Assembly: GCF_012843675.1 (NCBI RefSeq)
Contig: NZ_JABAFO010000002.1
Location: forward strand, 1 to 64,000
From: Lactobacillus sp. MRS-253-APC-2B
GTDB lineage: Bacteria; Bacillota; Bacilli; Lactobacillales; Lactobacillaceae
Direction of reading: 5' to 3'
Length of the DNA: 64,000 nt
The notes under the pieces are model-generated. The model saw nothing but the letters and a program-made list of their open reading frames with translations. It did no database searches and was not told where the DNA came from. The position numbers and the translations under genes are program-made. Position 1 is the stretch's first letter. Every line of letters begins with the position of its first letter. This document shows, piece after piece, positions 1 to 8,094 of the stretch.

Positions 1-73
1 GGGAAATAGCTCAGCTTGGTAGAGCACCTGGTTTGGGACCAGGGGGTCGCAGGTTCGAATCCTGTTTTCCCGA
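1..73 (+). tRNA. tRNA-Pro (TGG), 5' base missing
   Basis: The anticodon loop TTTGGGA between CCTGG and CCAGG gives anticodon TGG. The 3' acceptor strand TTTCCCG (66-72) needs a C at position 1 that lies just outside the window, so the gene is cut by one base. A73 is the discriminator and no CCA is encoded. It opens a seven-gene tRNA cluster. Confidence 0.95.
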
Positions 74-84
74 TTTAAGATTAT

Positions 85-158
85 CGCGGTGTAGCTCAGC
101 TGGCTAGAGCGTCCGGTTCATACCCGGGAGGTCGAGGGTTCGATCCCCCCTGCCGCGA
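85..158 (+). tRNA. tRNA-Met (CAT), elongator type
   Basis: Cloverleaf with loop TTCATAC, anticodon CAT. The body closely resembles the Bacillus elongator tRNA-Met and the first acceptor pair is C85-G157, unlike the initiator at 354. A lysidine-type tRNA-Ile2 is less likely because its body differs. No CCA is encoded. Confidence 0.9.
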
Positions 159-163
159 TAAAT

Positions 164-237
<74 letters not shown>

Positions 238-266
238 TAACTTGCAAAAGTTTCTTTTATGATAAT

Positions 267-338
267 GACCCATTAGTCAAGCGGTTAAGACACCAGCCTT
301 TCACGCTGGTATCGTGGGTTCGAATCCCGCATGGGTCA
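267..338 (+). tRNA. tRNA-Glu (TTC)
   Basis: Acceptor GACCCAT (267-273) pairs with ATGGGTC (331-337). The loop CTTTCAC gives anticodon TTC. Discriminator A338; no encoded CCA. Confidence 0.94.
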
Positions 339-353
339 CTTTATTTTAATTAT

Positions 354-427
<74 letters not shown>

Positions 428-431
428 TTTT

Positions 432-507
432 GGTCCGTTGGTCTAGTTTTGGTTAGGACGCATCCCTGTCACGGATGAGATCACGAGTTCGAGTCTCGTA
501 CGGACCG
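432..507 (+). tRNA. tRNA-Asp (GTC)
   Basis: Acceptor GGTCCGT (432-438) pairs with ACGGACC (500-506). The loop CTGTCAC gives anticodon GTC. The discriminator is G507, as usual for Asp. The D-loop is slightly long. Confidence 0.94.
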
Positions 508-512
508 TAAAT

Positions 513-585
513 GGCTCGGTAGCTCAGTTGGTAGAGCAACGGATTGAAGCTCCGTGTGTCGGCGGTTCGATTCCGTCCCGCGCCA
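513..585 (+). tRNA. tRNA-Phe (GAA)
   Basis: The loop TTGAAGC gives anticodon GAA. Acceptor GGCTCGG (513-519) faces CCGCGCC (578-584), leaving a T516/C581 mismatch at the fourth pair. Discriminator A585; no encoded CCA. It is the last gene of the cluster and is followed by a strong terminator. Confidence 0.94.
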
Positions 586-599
586 CTAGCCATTTTATT

Positions 600-641
600 A
601 TCGTTCAGCCACGTTATGATAATGGGGCTGAACGATTTTTT
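600..641 (+). terminator. Intrinsic terminator of the tRNA cluster
   Basis: An 11-bp stem (600-610 with 626-636) is followed by a T run. It lies 15 bases after tRNA-Phe and ends the rRNA/tRNA transcription unit. Positions 642-827 downstream hold no gene that I can support. Confidence 0.85.
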
Positions 642-827
642 GATTTAGGAAAAGTTGAATTGAACGACTCAAGCATAAACTACATAATCAGTAATCGAAT
701 TATTGGTATTCCGAAACTGCTTATGAGATTGTCAAATGCGAATAGGATGTTGAAAGATTTATACCCCCAAATCGCTATTAAGTATTTTTGGGAAATCATC
801 AGCAGCTTTGGCGACATATTAATTAAG

Positions 828-875
828 AAAAAACACGCTGCCCTAGCCATATCGAGGTTAGGACAGCGTGTTTTT
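828..875 (-). terminator. Terminator of mscL
   Basis: AAAACACGCTG (829-840) pairs with CAGCGTGTTTTT (864-875), with an additional inner stem CCTAgCC/GGtTAGG. Read leftwards the T run follows the stem, 11 bases after the mscL stop codon. A/T runs on both sides would also stop transcripts coming from the tRNA side. Confidence 0.85.
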
Positions 876-885
876 AGCTGGTGGA

Positions 886-1272
886 TTATTTTTGCTGGTC
901 TTTTAAAAGTTCAACGATTTCGGCTAGGTATTTTTCCTCAGCACTTGGCTCAGGAGCAGTGGGTTCTTCTTTATGGCGAAGCATTAACTTATTCACCAAC
1001 TTCACGATTAAGAAAACTACAAAAGCAATAATCAAGAAATTAATAACTGCATTTAAAAAAGCCCCATAACGGAAATGTGCTTCCCCAAAACTAAAGACAA
1101 GGTTGGAAAGATCGATCTTGCCTAAAAAGATTCCGATTAAAGGGTTAATCAGATTTTTAACCAGGGAATTCACGATGGCAGTAAAAGCTGAACCAATGAT
1201 TACCCCGATGGCCATATCCATAACATTACCGCGTGAAATGAAATCTTTAAATTCTTGCAACGTTTTTTTCAT
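886..1272 (-). CDS. mscL: Large-conductance mechanosensitive channel MscL
   Basis: The product is a homopentameric inner-membrane channel that opens under membrane tension to release solutes during hypo-osmotic shock. The 128-residue protein has the family N-terminal amphipathic helix (KTLQEFKDFISRGNVMDMAIGV), TM1 at about 15-45 with the pore-lining GVIIGSAFTAIVNSLV, a short periplasmic loop, TM2 at about 70-95, and a charged C-terminal helix. Length is normal for the family. The start is set by AGGAGATG seven bases upstream of the ATG. The gene is monocistronic and transcribed towards the tRNA cluster with its own terminator. Confidence 0.97.
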   Translation of the reverse strand: MKKTLQEFKDFISRGNVMDMAIGVIIGSAFTAIVNSLVKNLINPLIGIFLGKIDLSNLVFSFGEAHFRYGAFLNAVINFLIIAFVVFLIVKLVNKLMLRHKEEPTAPEPSAEEKYLAEIVELLKDQQK

Positions 1273-1410
1273 TTAATCATCTCCTGTTCTTTCAGAGCAA
1301 CATTAAAATTATAGGATAAATTGACAGGCGGAACAAACATTAATTTAAGCAAGTTCTTTTTGATTAAAGTTATTATGGCTGTTAAACTTAATTAAGTGAC
1401 CAATTATCGC

Positions 1411-1440
1411 TTGTAAAAATAAGAAGATCGATTGTATAAT
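1411..1440 (+). promoter_or_regulatory. Promoter of the glutamate-cysteine ligase gene
   Basis: TTGTAA (1411-1416) and a perfect TATAAT (1435-1440) are separated by 18 bases, 37 bases before the ATG. A GAGAGG ribosome site lies at 1461-1466. Confidence 0.7.
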
Positions 1441-1476
1441 ATTAGAAATTTTTAATTTAAGAGAGGAATTCTAATT

Positions 1477-2817
1477 ATGTTCAGTCAAATTGGTGAACTC
1501 ATTTTTAATAATGAGGCCGTTGCTAAGACTTCTGATTTTACAATGGGATTGGAAGTTGAGATGCAGCGAGTGGATGAAACCGGCAATGTCAGTCAAGAAC
1601 CATACCCGGCCGCGATTGGCGATGAAAAGACCAACCCTTGGCTGACCAATGATTATTTGGAAACGATGCCTGAAATGGTAACGCCGGCTGCCAGCCACTC
1701 TTTGGATGCAATGCACTACCTTTATAAAATTAATAATGCCTTGCGTGCGGCACTGGCTCCTGGAGAACTGCTCTGGCCGCTGTCAATGCCGCCTAAACTG
1801 CCAGCTGATAAGTCGCAGCTGCGTTTGGCAAAGATGGGTCCCAAAAAAGAGGCGTATTTGAAAGAGTGGACCAAGCGTCATAGCTATTCAGAAGGGACGC
1901 CGTGTGGAGTACACATTAATCTAAGCATTGATCAGCATATTATTGATTTGGTTAAGGACGGTTTTCCTGATAAATTTAAAGATGAAAAGGCAGTTCGCAA
2001 CTATCTGTATGCGGTGTTAGCCCAAGGATTCGTTCGCTATCGCTGGTTTATTACTTACCTGTTTGGTGCCAGCCCGATTGCCGAGGCCAATTATTTTGAA
2101 AAAGGGCAGGGATTTGATCATCCGGTTCGCAGTATTCGCCAAAGTTCATATGGCTTTGGTACCAAGTTCAAGGGTGACTATACCGATGTACAAAGCTATG
2201 TTGACCGGATTGAAGATGGGGTTAAGCAGGGAATTTTGACCTCTGATTATGAATTTCATGGCAGTGTGCGGTTTAAGGGCAATCAAAATCTAAAAGAACT
2301 GCCTAAAACCGGCGTTGAGTACATTGAATTGCGGATGCTTGATCTGGACCCAAGCAGCTCAGTAGGCGTTAGAACGGACACGCTACGCTTTATTCGCCTG
2401 CTAGCCAGCTACTTTATCATGCATCCAGCCCTGCAGCCAGAAGAGGTCAATCGGGTTTTGGACAACGCTGATGAGATGAACGACGTGGTGGCTAAAGAAC
2501 TGCCGACTGAGCCATGTCATTATCAAAACAAGGCCCTGGCGATGATCAAGAGCTTGGAGCGCTATGCCAACCAGATTCAGCTGGGACCGGAGTTTTCTGA
2601 GATCTTAGAGGACTTGGAGGATCGCATCATCAATCCAAAGACCACGCCAAGTGCCAAACTGATGAATTATGTTGAAAATGGCTCTTTGGAAAACTATGCA
2701 TTACGCCGAGCGCGTCGTTATCAAGAAGCAGCCATGGAGTCTTTGCATCCATTCCAGGGCTTTGCCGGTGATCATATTCCTGATGCCGATGAACTGAAGC
2801 GTCAGTTGGATAAATAA
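1477..2817 (+). CDS. gshA: Glutamate--cysteine ligase (gamma-glutamylcysteine synthetase)
   Basis: The enzyme joins glutamate to cysteine with ATP, the first step of glutathione synthesis, in the cytosol. The 446-residue protein matches the stand-alone GshA form of lactobacilli, not the 750-residue GshAB fusion: it has FTMGLEVEMQRVD near the N terminus, EMVTPAASHSLD at about 65, and EGTPCGVHINLS at about 137, blocks of the GCS_1 fold. No glutathione synthetase domain or gene is nearby, so the product may be gamma-glutamylcysteine itself or other gamma-glutamyl peptides. It is convergent with a gamma-glutamyl hydrolase, sharing one terminator. Confidence 0.9.
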   Translation: MFSQIGELIFNNEAVAKTSDFTMGLEVEMQRVDETGNVSQEPYPAAIGDEKTNPWLTNDYLETMPEMVTPAASHSLDAMHYLYKINNALRAALAPGELLWPLSMPPKLPADKSQLRLAKMGPKKEAYLKEWTKRHSYSEGTPCGVHINLSIDQHIIDLVKDGFPDKFKDEKAVRNYLYAVLAQGFVRYRWFITYLFGASPIAEANYFEKGQGFDHPVRSIRQSSYGFGTKFKGDYTDVQSYVDRIEDGVKQGILTSDYEFHGSVRFKGNQNLKELPKTGVEYIELRMLDLDPSSSVGVRTDTLRFIRLLASYFIMHPALQPEEVNRVLDNADEMNDVVAKELPTEPCHYQNKALAMIKSLERYANQIQLGPEFSEILEDLEDRIINPKTTPSAKLMNYVENGSLENYALRRARRYQEAAMESLHPFQGFAGDHIPDADELKRQLDK

Positions 2818-2826
2818 GCAAATAAT

Positions 2827-2863
2827 AAAACAGCACTGCCTAAATTTTGGTAGTGCTGTTTTT
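2827..2863. terminator. Bidirectional terminator between two convergent genes
   Basis: AAAACAGCACTGCC (2827-2840) pairs with GGTAGTGCTGTTTT (2849-2862), with A and T runs on the outer sides. It serves the ligase gene from the left and the C26 hydrolase gene from the right. Confidence 0.88.
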
Positions 2864-2874
2864 AAATTAGCTGA

Positions 2875-3630
2875 CTATTTTTGATTGTTGAGATGATGAC
2901 GTTGCGCTGCAACCTTGGCAGAACGATGGATAAAGTCACCAAAGATAGCCTGGGACTCGCGGTAGTGCTTGTACATGTTTTCGGGATGCCACTGTACGGC
3001 CAGAATCTGATCGCTGTCCTTTGATTCCAGGGCCTCGATGACTTGATCCTGGGCACGGGCGGCTACTTCAAGCGAAGGTGCAATCCGATCAATGGCTTGA
3101 TGGTGCCGTGAGTTGATGTAGGGATGCTTGCCGATCAGTTTATAGAGATGGCTGTCCATATCAACGTCAATATGGTGTGAAGGTAAGTTGCCCGGTGCGT
3201 CTTGGCTGTGCTTTAAATGCGCATCCGGGTTTTCGGAAAGGTCTTGATATACTGTTCCGCCCAAACCAATGTTGATCAGCTGCATACCACGGCAGATACC
3301 CAAAATGGCCTTGCCGGATTGAACCGCACCTTTGAGCAGGGCGATCTCAAACAAATCACGCTTGCGGTAAGTCATTCCCAGATTCATGTGTGGTTCCTGA
3401 CCATAAAAGGTTGGATCAACATCGGCGCCACCGGCAAATACGACGCCATCAAAGATATCCAGATATTCAGGTGCTAAATCGGGCTGAACGCTTGGAAAAA
3501 TTACTGGAACGCCGCCTGATTTAACGACCGCCTCAATAATCGGCCGTGGCGCAAATGGAGCATTGCGCTCATTGATTACGTTGGTAGCTTCTGTTAAGGT
3601 TGCGGCTGGAATCGCAATTTTTGGTTTCAT
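2875..3630 (-). CDS. Gamma-glutamyl-gamma-aminobutyrate hydrolase family protein (peptidase C26)
   Basis: A class I glutamine-amidotransferase-like hydrolase of the PuuD/C26 group, which cleaves gamma-glutamyl amide bonds. The triad is visible: nucleophile Cys113 in GICRGMQ, and His215 with Glu217 in VQWHPEN. An oxyanion glycine pair sits in FAGGADVDP (about 66-73). The 251-residue length is normal for the family. The exact substrate cannot be read from sequence; the convergent gamma-glutamylcysteine ligase gene suggests gamma-glutamyl peptides, which is inference. Start ATG at 3630, read leftwards. Confidence 0.88.
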   Translation of the reverse strand: MKPKIAIPAATLTEATNVINERNAPFAPRPIIEAVVKSGGVPVIFPSVQPDLAPEYLDIFDGVVFAGGADVDPTFYGQEPHMNLGMTYRKRDLFEIALLKGAVQSGKAILGICRGMQLINIGLGGTVYQDLSENPDAHLKHSQDAPGNLPSHHIDVDMDSHLYKLIGKHPYINSRHHQAIDRIAPSLEVAARAQDQVIEALESKDSDQILAVQWHPENMYKHYRESQAIFGDFIHRSAKVAAQRHHLNNQK

Positions 3631-3877
3631 CGAAAAAATCCCCCATTTGCAAAAATCTTATTAGAAAAAATTTATCATATTTGATTGGCGAAAGTACAGT
3701 TTTATGCTGAGAAATATTAAAAAAAGATGATAAAGTGATTAATGAGCTGCTGATTGACAATTAATGGCAATCGGCAATTTTTTAAAAAAACAGTACAAAC
3801 ACTGCTATTAAGGCATTTATAAACATAAAAACAGCTTAAAAAATGATTTTTCATAACGATTTACCCAAAAAATACAA

Positions 3878-3906
3878 TTGACAAAGCAGGAAACAGCGAG
3901 TATCTT
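3878..3906 (+). promoter_or_regulatory. Promoter of the pyrBC operon
   Basis: Consensus TTGACA (3878-3883), a 17-base spacer and TATCTT (3901-3906). Transcription would start near 3913, giving a leader of about 220 bases before pyrB. The stretch 3631-3877 is AT-rich and shows no gene. Confidence 0.75.
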
Positions 3907-3925
3907 TATTTGCGATGAATGAATG

Positions 3926-4033
3926 TCCTTTAAGTTTAGTCCAGAGAGGCTAGCAAGGAAACGAATTAAATTGCGGCATGGTGAATGCTGTTTTCGTTGA
4001 ACGCTGCCCTCAAATGGAGGGTGGCGTTTTTTT
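3926..4033 (+). promoter_or_regulatory. PyrR-dependent attenuator (binding loop plus terminator)
   Basis: AGTCCAGAGAGGCT at 3938-3951, flanked by CCTT (3927-3930) and AAGG (3955-3958), is the PyrR binding loop consensus. At 3999-4033 an intrinsic terminator follows (GCCCTC/GAGGGtGGC stem and seven T). Known mechanism: PyrR with UMP binds the loop, blocks the antiterminator and allows termination, so uridine nucleotides shut off pyrBC. pyrR itself is not in the window. Confidence 0.9.
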
Positions 4034-4039
4034 AAGGGC

Positions 4040-4114
4040 AAATTCACAAAGGAGGATTCTTAATCCGCCATTTAAAGGACGACAGTGAGCGTCCAAACGG
4101 TTACTCGTGAATTT
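4040..4114 (+). promoter_or_regulatory. Possible three-way-junction structure in the pyrB 5' UTR
   Basis: A closing stem AAATTCAC (4040-4047) with GTGAATTT (4107-4114) encloses two hairpins: GGATT/AATCC (4054-4058, 4062-4066) and GGACG/CGTCC (4077-4081, 4090-4094). It lies between the PyrR terminator and the pyrB ribosome site, which starts at the very next base. A strong but gene-less Shine-Dalgarno string AAAGGAGG (4048-4055) sits inside. I do not recognise a known riboswitch class. Confidence 0.4.
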
Positions 4115-4133
4115 AAGGAAGGATTTTGTCAAA

Positions 4134-5096
4134 ATGTTAGAACCTATGAACCTTGTCCGCTTAGAAAACTTTGTCAGTGTTGAGAATCTGTCAGCCGATG
4201 AAGTCAACGCTTTGATTGCTCGTGCCGAATACTTTAAGCGTGGTGGTGCCGTACCACAACTAAACAAGCCAGTCTATGTTGTTAACGGCTTCTTTGAAAA
4301 CTCCACGCGTACGCACACCAGCTTTGCCGTAGCAGAACGCAAGCTGGGATTGACGGAGATCCCATTTGATCCTACACACTCTTCAGTTAAAAAGGGTGAG
4401 ACGCTGTATGACACGATGCTGACAATGACGGCACTGGGCATTGATTTGGCCGTAATTCGTCACAGCGAAAATAATTACTACGAACCTTTGATCAACACCA
4501 AAGAAGGCGAACAGACCAACATCGGCATCGTCAACGCCGGGGATGGTTCCGGTCAGCACCCATCACAATGTCTGCTGGACGTTATGACGATTCATGAACA
4601 GTTTGGTACGTTCAAGGGCTTGAAGATCGCCATCATTGGTGACATCAGCCACTCTCGCGTTGCCCGTAGCAATGCACAGCTGCTTAACAAGCTGGGAGCC
4701 GAGGTCTACTTCTCTGGTCCAGAATACTGGTTCAACGAAGACTTTACGCAATATGGTCAATACAAGCCGGTTGATGAGCTGGTTGGCGAAATGGATGCCA
4801 TCATGCTGCTGCGGGTTCAGCATGAACGTCTCTCCAACGATGATGCTCACGAAAAAGACTTCAGCAAGGAAGCCTACCACGAAAAGTACGGTATGAACCA
4901 AGATCGCTACAACAAGATGAAAGATAATGCCATCATTATGCACCCAGGTCCAATCAACCGAGACGTTGAACTGGCCAGTGAACTGGTTGAGGCGCCTAAG
5001 TCGGTCTTCTTCCGTCAGATGCAAAACGGGGTCTTCATGCGGATGGCAATGATTGAAGCAGTATTGCGCGGTCGCAAGTTGGGTGGTTTAGAATAA
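4134..5096 (+). CDS. pyrB: Aspartate carbamoyltransferase catalytic chain
   Basis: The enzyme condenses carbamoyl phosphate with aspartate to N-carbamoylaspartate, the committed step of pyrimidine synthesis. The 320-residue product has the family signature [20 protein letters not shown] (phosphate-binding STRT loop), the HPSQCLLD block and [10 protein letters not shown] near the C terminus. I use ATG 4134, preceded by AAGGAAGGA at 4115-4123, not the in-frame GTG at 4107, which lies in a leader stem. pyrC begins one base after its stop, so the two are co-transcribed and probably translationally coupled. Regulation is by the PyrR attenuator upstream. Confidence 0.97.
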   Translation: MLEPMNLVRLENFVSVENLSADEVNALIARAEYFKRGGAVPQLNKPVYVVNGFFENSTRTHTSFAVAERKLGLTEIPFDPTHSSVKKGETLYDTMLTMTALGIDLAVIRHSENNYYEPLINTKEGEQTNIGIVNAGDGSGQHPSQCLLDVMTIHEQFGTFKGLKIAIIGDISHSRVARSNAQLLNKLGAEVYFSGPEYWFNEDFTQYGQYKPVDELVGEMDAIMLLRVQHERLSNDDAHEKDFSKEAYHEKYGMNQDRYNKMKDNAIIMHPGPINRDVELASELVEAPKSVFFRQMQNGVFMRMAMIEAVLRGRKLGGLE

Positions 5097-5097
5097 G

Positions 5098-6378
5098 ATG
5101 ACGACAAAACTGATTAAAGGCGGTACGGCTTTTGTAAACGGCCAATTGGTTAAAACGGATGTCCGGATTGCTGATGACAAGATTCAAGCAATTGGCAACG
5201 ATCTGCCGGCAGCTGATGAAACGATTGACGCAACAAACAAATTAGTAGCACCAGGACTGGTCGACGTTCACGTACATTTCAGAGAACCGGGTCAAACCTA
5301 TAAGGAAACGATTGAAGCCGGCAGCAAGGCAGCGGCTCATGGCGGTTTTACCACGGTCGGTGCCATGCCAAACGTTGATCCGGTACCTGACACGCCAGAA
5401 CGCATGCAGGCACAGACTTCTTTGAATCAAAAAGAAGGCGTCGTTCACATTTTCCAATATGGTGCAATTACGCATGGCCGCACCAGTGAGGAACTGGTAG
5501 ATTTTCATGCTCTCAAGCAAGCCGGTGCCTATGCCTTTAGCAACGATGGCAGCGGTGTACAGACGGCAGGCACGATGTATCAAGCTATGGAAGGGATTGC
5601 CAAAGAAGATATGATCTTGGCAGCCCACGTGGAAGACGATTCATTACTATTTGGCGGGATTATGACTGCCGGCAAGCGGGCCGAAGAATTGGGCTTGCCT
5701 GGTGCACCAAGCGTTTCTGAATCAGCTCAGGTCGCGCGGGATTTGGTTTTGGCCAACGCAACCGGGGTTCACTACCATATCTGCCATATCTCAACTAAAG
5801 AAAGCATCGCAATGGTGCGCTTCGCCAAGTCTCAAGGCGTCAACGTAACCTGCGAGGCCTCGCCGCATCATTTGCTGTTGGCTGACCAAGATATTCCAGC
5901 CAACAACTCATATTACAAGATGAATCCGCCACTGCGTCATGAAGACGACCGGCAGGCATTGATTGAGGGGCTGCTGGATGGTACGGTTGACATGATCGCC
6001 ACTGACCATGCGCCACACTCCAAAGATGAAAAGCCTAAAGATGACATGCGCGGTGCAGCCAACGGTATTACCGGCAGTGAGACGGCATTTCCAATGATGT
6101 ACACCAAGTTTGTCAAAGGCGGCCTCTGCACGTTGGAACAATTGCTGAACTGGATGAGTACCAAGCCGGCTGATATTTTTGGTCTTAAAGAAGCCGGTCA
6201 TCTGGAACCGGGTAAGCCAGCTGATATTGCGATCTTTGACCTGGATACGCAACGGACGCTTAATGAGGCTGACTACCTTTCCAAGGGCGTCAACAACCCA
6301 TTTACCGGCCAAAAGGTCTATGGCACGGCGGACCTGACGCTGGTTGATGGTGAGGTTGTATATCAGCGTAAGAACTAA
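5098..6378 (+). CDS. pyrC: Dihydroorotase
   Basis: The enzyme cyclises N-carbamoylaspartate to dihydroorotate. The 426-residue length is that of class I metal-dependent dihydroorotases. Metal ligands are visible in [11 protein letters not shown] (about 57-67), HICHIS (about 228) and the catalytic aspartate in ATDHAPHS (about 302). It directly follows pyrB (one-base gap). Unlike many lactobacilli, carA, carB, pyrD, pyrF and pyrE do not follow; the next DNA is a mobile-element remnant and then a terminator, so the remaining pathway genes must be elsewhere. Confidence 0.97.
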   Translation: MTTKLIKGGTAFVNGQLVKTDVRIADDKIQAIGNDLPAADETIDATNKLVAPGLVDVHVHFREPGQTYKETIEAGSKAAAHGGFTTVGAMPNVDPVPDTPERMQAQTSLNQKEGVVHIFQYGAITHGRTSEELVDFHALKQAGAYAFSNDGSGVQTAGTMYQAMEGIAKEDMILAAHVEDDSLLFGGIMTAGKRAEELGLPGAPSVSESAQVARDLVLANATGVHYHICHISTKESIAMVRFAKSQGVNVTCEASPHHLLLADQDIPANNSYYKMNPPLRHEDDRQALIEGLLDGTVDMIATDHAPHSKDEKPKDDMRGAANGITGSETAFPMMYTKFVKGGLCTLEQLLNWMSTKPADIFGLKEAGHLEPGKPADIAIFDLDTQRTLNEADYLSKGVNNPFTGQKVYGTADLTLVDGEVVYQRKN

Positions 6379-6387
6379 TATTTAATT

Positions 6388-6715
6388 ATGCCTAGCCGGA
6401 AATCCCGTGACTTTAGTCATGGGATGGATAGGCCTGCTATGATAGAATACTTGTAGATAGCAATTGACTTAGTAACTGCCTCGCTGAGAACCAAAGTGAG
6501 TATTACAGCATTATAAGACTGACTATCTAACAACTATTGATATATCATTGCCTATGGCAACCTGGGAATGTAAAAGGCATTGGTAATTAGATGATCACTG
6601 CTCAAGCAACTGTGGCTGTTTGAGTAAATCGTCCGTATCTATGCAAATTGTGGTTCAGGCACTCAATATCGGGGTGTCTGCTCACAAGCCATCGACTTTA
6701 GCCGATGGTGGTTGA
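6388..6715 (+). mobile_element. Gene-less IS200/IS605-like element remnant with hairpin ends
   Basis: The left end has a 10-bp hairpin ATCCCgTGAC-TTTA-GTCAtGGGAT (6402-6425) inside an outer GCCTA/TAGGC stem (6390-6394, 6429-6433). The right end has CCATCGaC-TTTA-GcCGATGG (6689-6708) and ends TGGTTGAC. The shared GAC-TTTA-GTC loop and the right-end sequence resemble ends of TnpB-carrying IS200/IS605 elements. No tnpA or tnpB reading frame remains. The interior contains further hairpins (6548-6560, 6601-6624) and could be the scaffold of the element's omega RNA. It sits between pyrC and the operon terminator. Exact ends are estimates. Confidence 0.6.
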
Positions 6716-6727
6716 CTTTTCAAATTT

Positions 6728-6760
6728 AAGTCAGATCGATTATTACGGTCTGACTTTTTT
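6728..6760 (+). terminator. Terminator of the pyrBC operon
   Basis: AAGTCAGA (6728-6735) pairs with TCTGACTT (6749-6756), followed by T residues. It is separated from pyrC by the IS-like remnant and was probably adjacent to pyrC before the insertion. Confidence 0.75.
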
Positions 6761-6831
6761 ATTTATCAAACATTTGTTCGCGAAATTCAGACGTGTTAAA
6801 ATAAGGTACCACGAAGAATTAGGAAAAGAAA

Positions 6832-7653
6832 ATGGTGAGCGCATTGAAAACAATAACGTGGCAAGACATCATTCGCACCTTAAACAGCGATGTCTGCTTG
6901 TATGAGCTGGGACAAAAATGGGGAAACGAATTTTTAACGGCAGATCAGCGCGCGGCAATGATTCGCCAGCATCAAACCGAACTGTTGGATCTGCAAAAAG
7001 AGCTGGCGGAGTTGACTGAATTGCCATTGCCATCCAGTGCGACACTGATCGGTATTTTTATGGCCAGATGCGTAATTGCTGGGCTAACCGAGCAAAATCC
7101 AGAGCCTGGCGATGAGCTTCTTTTGGTCAGCTATCAAGACCAAGCTTCTCAGTTTGGCACGCACTGGGAAGTTGAAATCTATGATCCGACTGCTGAAGAA
7201 AAAACGCTGGGCGTATCCGAGCTGTCATATGCTGAGATTTTGGGAATGAAGGTTGCCATTGATGAGGATGCCGACTTTTTAAGTGGGCTGGCGGCACTTT
7301 TTAGTGAGATTACCCAAACCGGCTTATACGACTGGGAGCGCAATGCGGTGATCTATCAGCGAACCGCTGCCCAGCAGGCCATGGAATCGGCAATGTATGA
7401 ATTTATGGAACAGACGCAGCAGATTGCGCATTTTTTGGATCAGTACGTTACAGCACATCCCGATGATTCACAGCTGCCCGACGAGATTGCCTTGTTTTGG
7501 CCGCTGACGACCGGGATCATGGCACCCTTGGATGCAGACGACCCTGACAGTCCGATGATCTCAACAATGAAACAGGATTCACAGCTTTTGGCTCGCTTCA
7601 AACTGCGGTTTGGTCGTGAGTTTCGTGAGTTTATCAAAAATCATCAAATCTAA
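6832..7653 (+). CDS. Uncharacterised acidic cytosolic protein, 273 aa
   Basis: I do not recognise the family with certainty. The protein is soluble, acidic and helix-rich with no signal peptide or membrane segment. It starts with LKTITWQDIIRTL, has a Glu/Leu-rich helix at about 45-62, a central segment with many acidic residues, and a basic C terminus (RFKLRFGREFREFIKNHQI). The start is ATG 6832 with AGGA eight bases upstream. It stands alone between the pyrBC terminator and the ACT gene promoter. Confidence 0.75.
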   Translation: MVSALKTITWQDIIRTLNSDVCLYELGQKWGNEFLTADQRAAMIRQHQTELLDLQKELAELTELPLPSSATLIGIFMARCVIAGLTEQNPEPGDELLLVSYQDQASQFGTHWEVEIYDPTAEEKTLGVSELSYAEILGMKVAIDEDADFLSGLAALFSEITQTGLYDWERNAVIYQRTAAQQAMESAMYEFMEQTQQIAHFLDQYVTAHPDDSQLPDEIALFWPLTTGIMAPLDADDPDSPMISTMKQDSQLLARFKLRFGREFREFIKNHQI

Positions 7654-7753
7654 TGTGAAGTTCGTATTTTATCCGCTTTATTGGTCATGTCGATCCAATT
7701 ACTTAAAAAATAGCTAAAATAAGCAGTTGATATTAATTGTTTTATTAAAATAG

Positions 7754-7782
7754 TTCGTTAAGTGTGTTAAGATGATTATAAT
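7754..7782 (+). promoter_or_regulatory. Promoter of the ACT/UPF0210 operon
   Basis: TTCGTT (7754-7759), 17 bases, and a perfect TATAAT (7777-7782), 32 bases before the ATG. The -35 match is weak. A GGAGGA ribosome site follows at 7803-7808. Confidence 0.5.
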
Positions 7783-7814
7783 CAATTTCTAAGCATTTAT
7801 TTAGGAGGAAGACC

Positions 7815-8084
7815 ATGCGCGCAATTTTAACTACGATTGGTAAGGACAAAACCGGGATTATTGCCGGTGTCAGCAGCTATCTGGCAGAAAGTGGCATTAA
7901 TATTGTTGACGTTTCGCAAACGATTATGGATGGCTACTTTACGATGATGATGATGGTTGACGTTGACGATGCCACTGCCGATTTTGAAAAGCTGACTCAA
8001 GAGTTGGATGCATTGGGTACCAAGCTGGGAGTCGATATCAACATTCGCAATCAAGAAATGTACGACGCCATGCACCAGCTATAG
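7815..8084 (+). CDS. ACT domain protein (UPF0237 family)
   Basis: The 89-residue protein is a single ACT domain (beta-alpha-beta-beta-alpha-beta), a small-molecule binding fold usually specific for amino acids. [34 protein letters not shown] is the typical first strand-helix-strand with the ligand-binding glycine turn. Ligand and function are unknown. It precedes the UPF0210 gene by 10 bases, a pairing found across Firmicutes, so the two probably work together; UPF0237 may sense a ligand for UPF0210 (inference). Confidence 0.92.
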   Translation: MRAILTTIGKDKTGIIAGVSSYLAESGINIVDVSQTIMDGYFTMMMMVDVDDATADFEKLTQELDALGTKLGVDINIRNQEMYDAMHQL

Positions 8085-8094
8085 GAGGATTGCC

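Noticed and set aside
528-1069. Reading frames across tRNA-Phe and the mscL region on the + strand
   Set aside because: They run through the tRNA gene, its terminator and the mscL gene in antisense; no ribosome site and no protein-like composition.
4107-4133. GTG 4107 as the pyrB start
   Set aside because: It lies within a leader stem upstream of the AAGGAAGGA ribosome site; ATG 4134 fits the family N terminus.
6705-6905. A 66-residue ORF overlapping the start of the 273-aa gene
   Set aside because: It begins in the IS-like right end and crosses the pyrBC terminator; no ribosome site.
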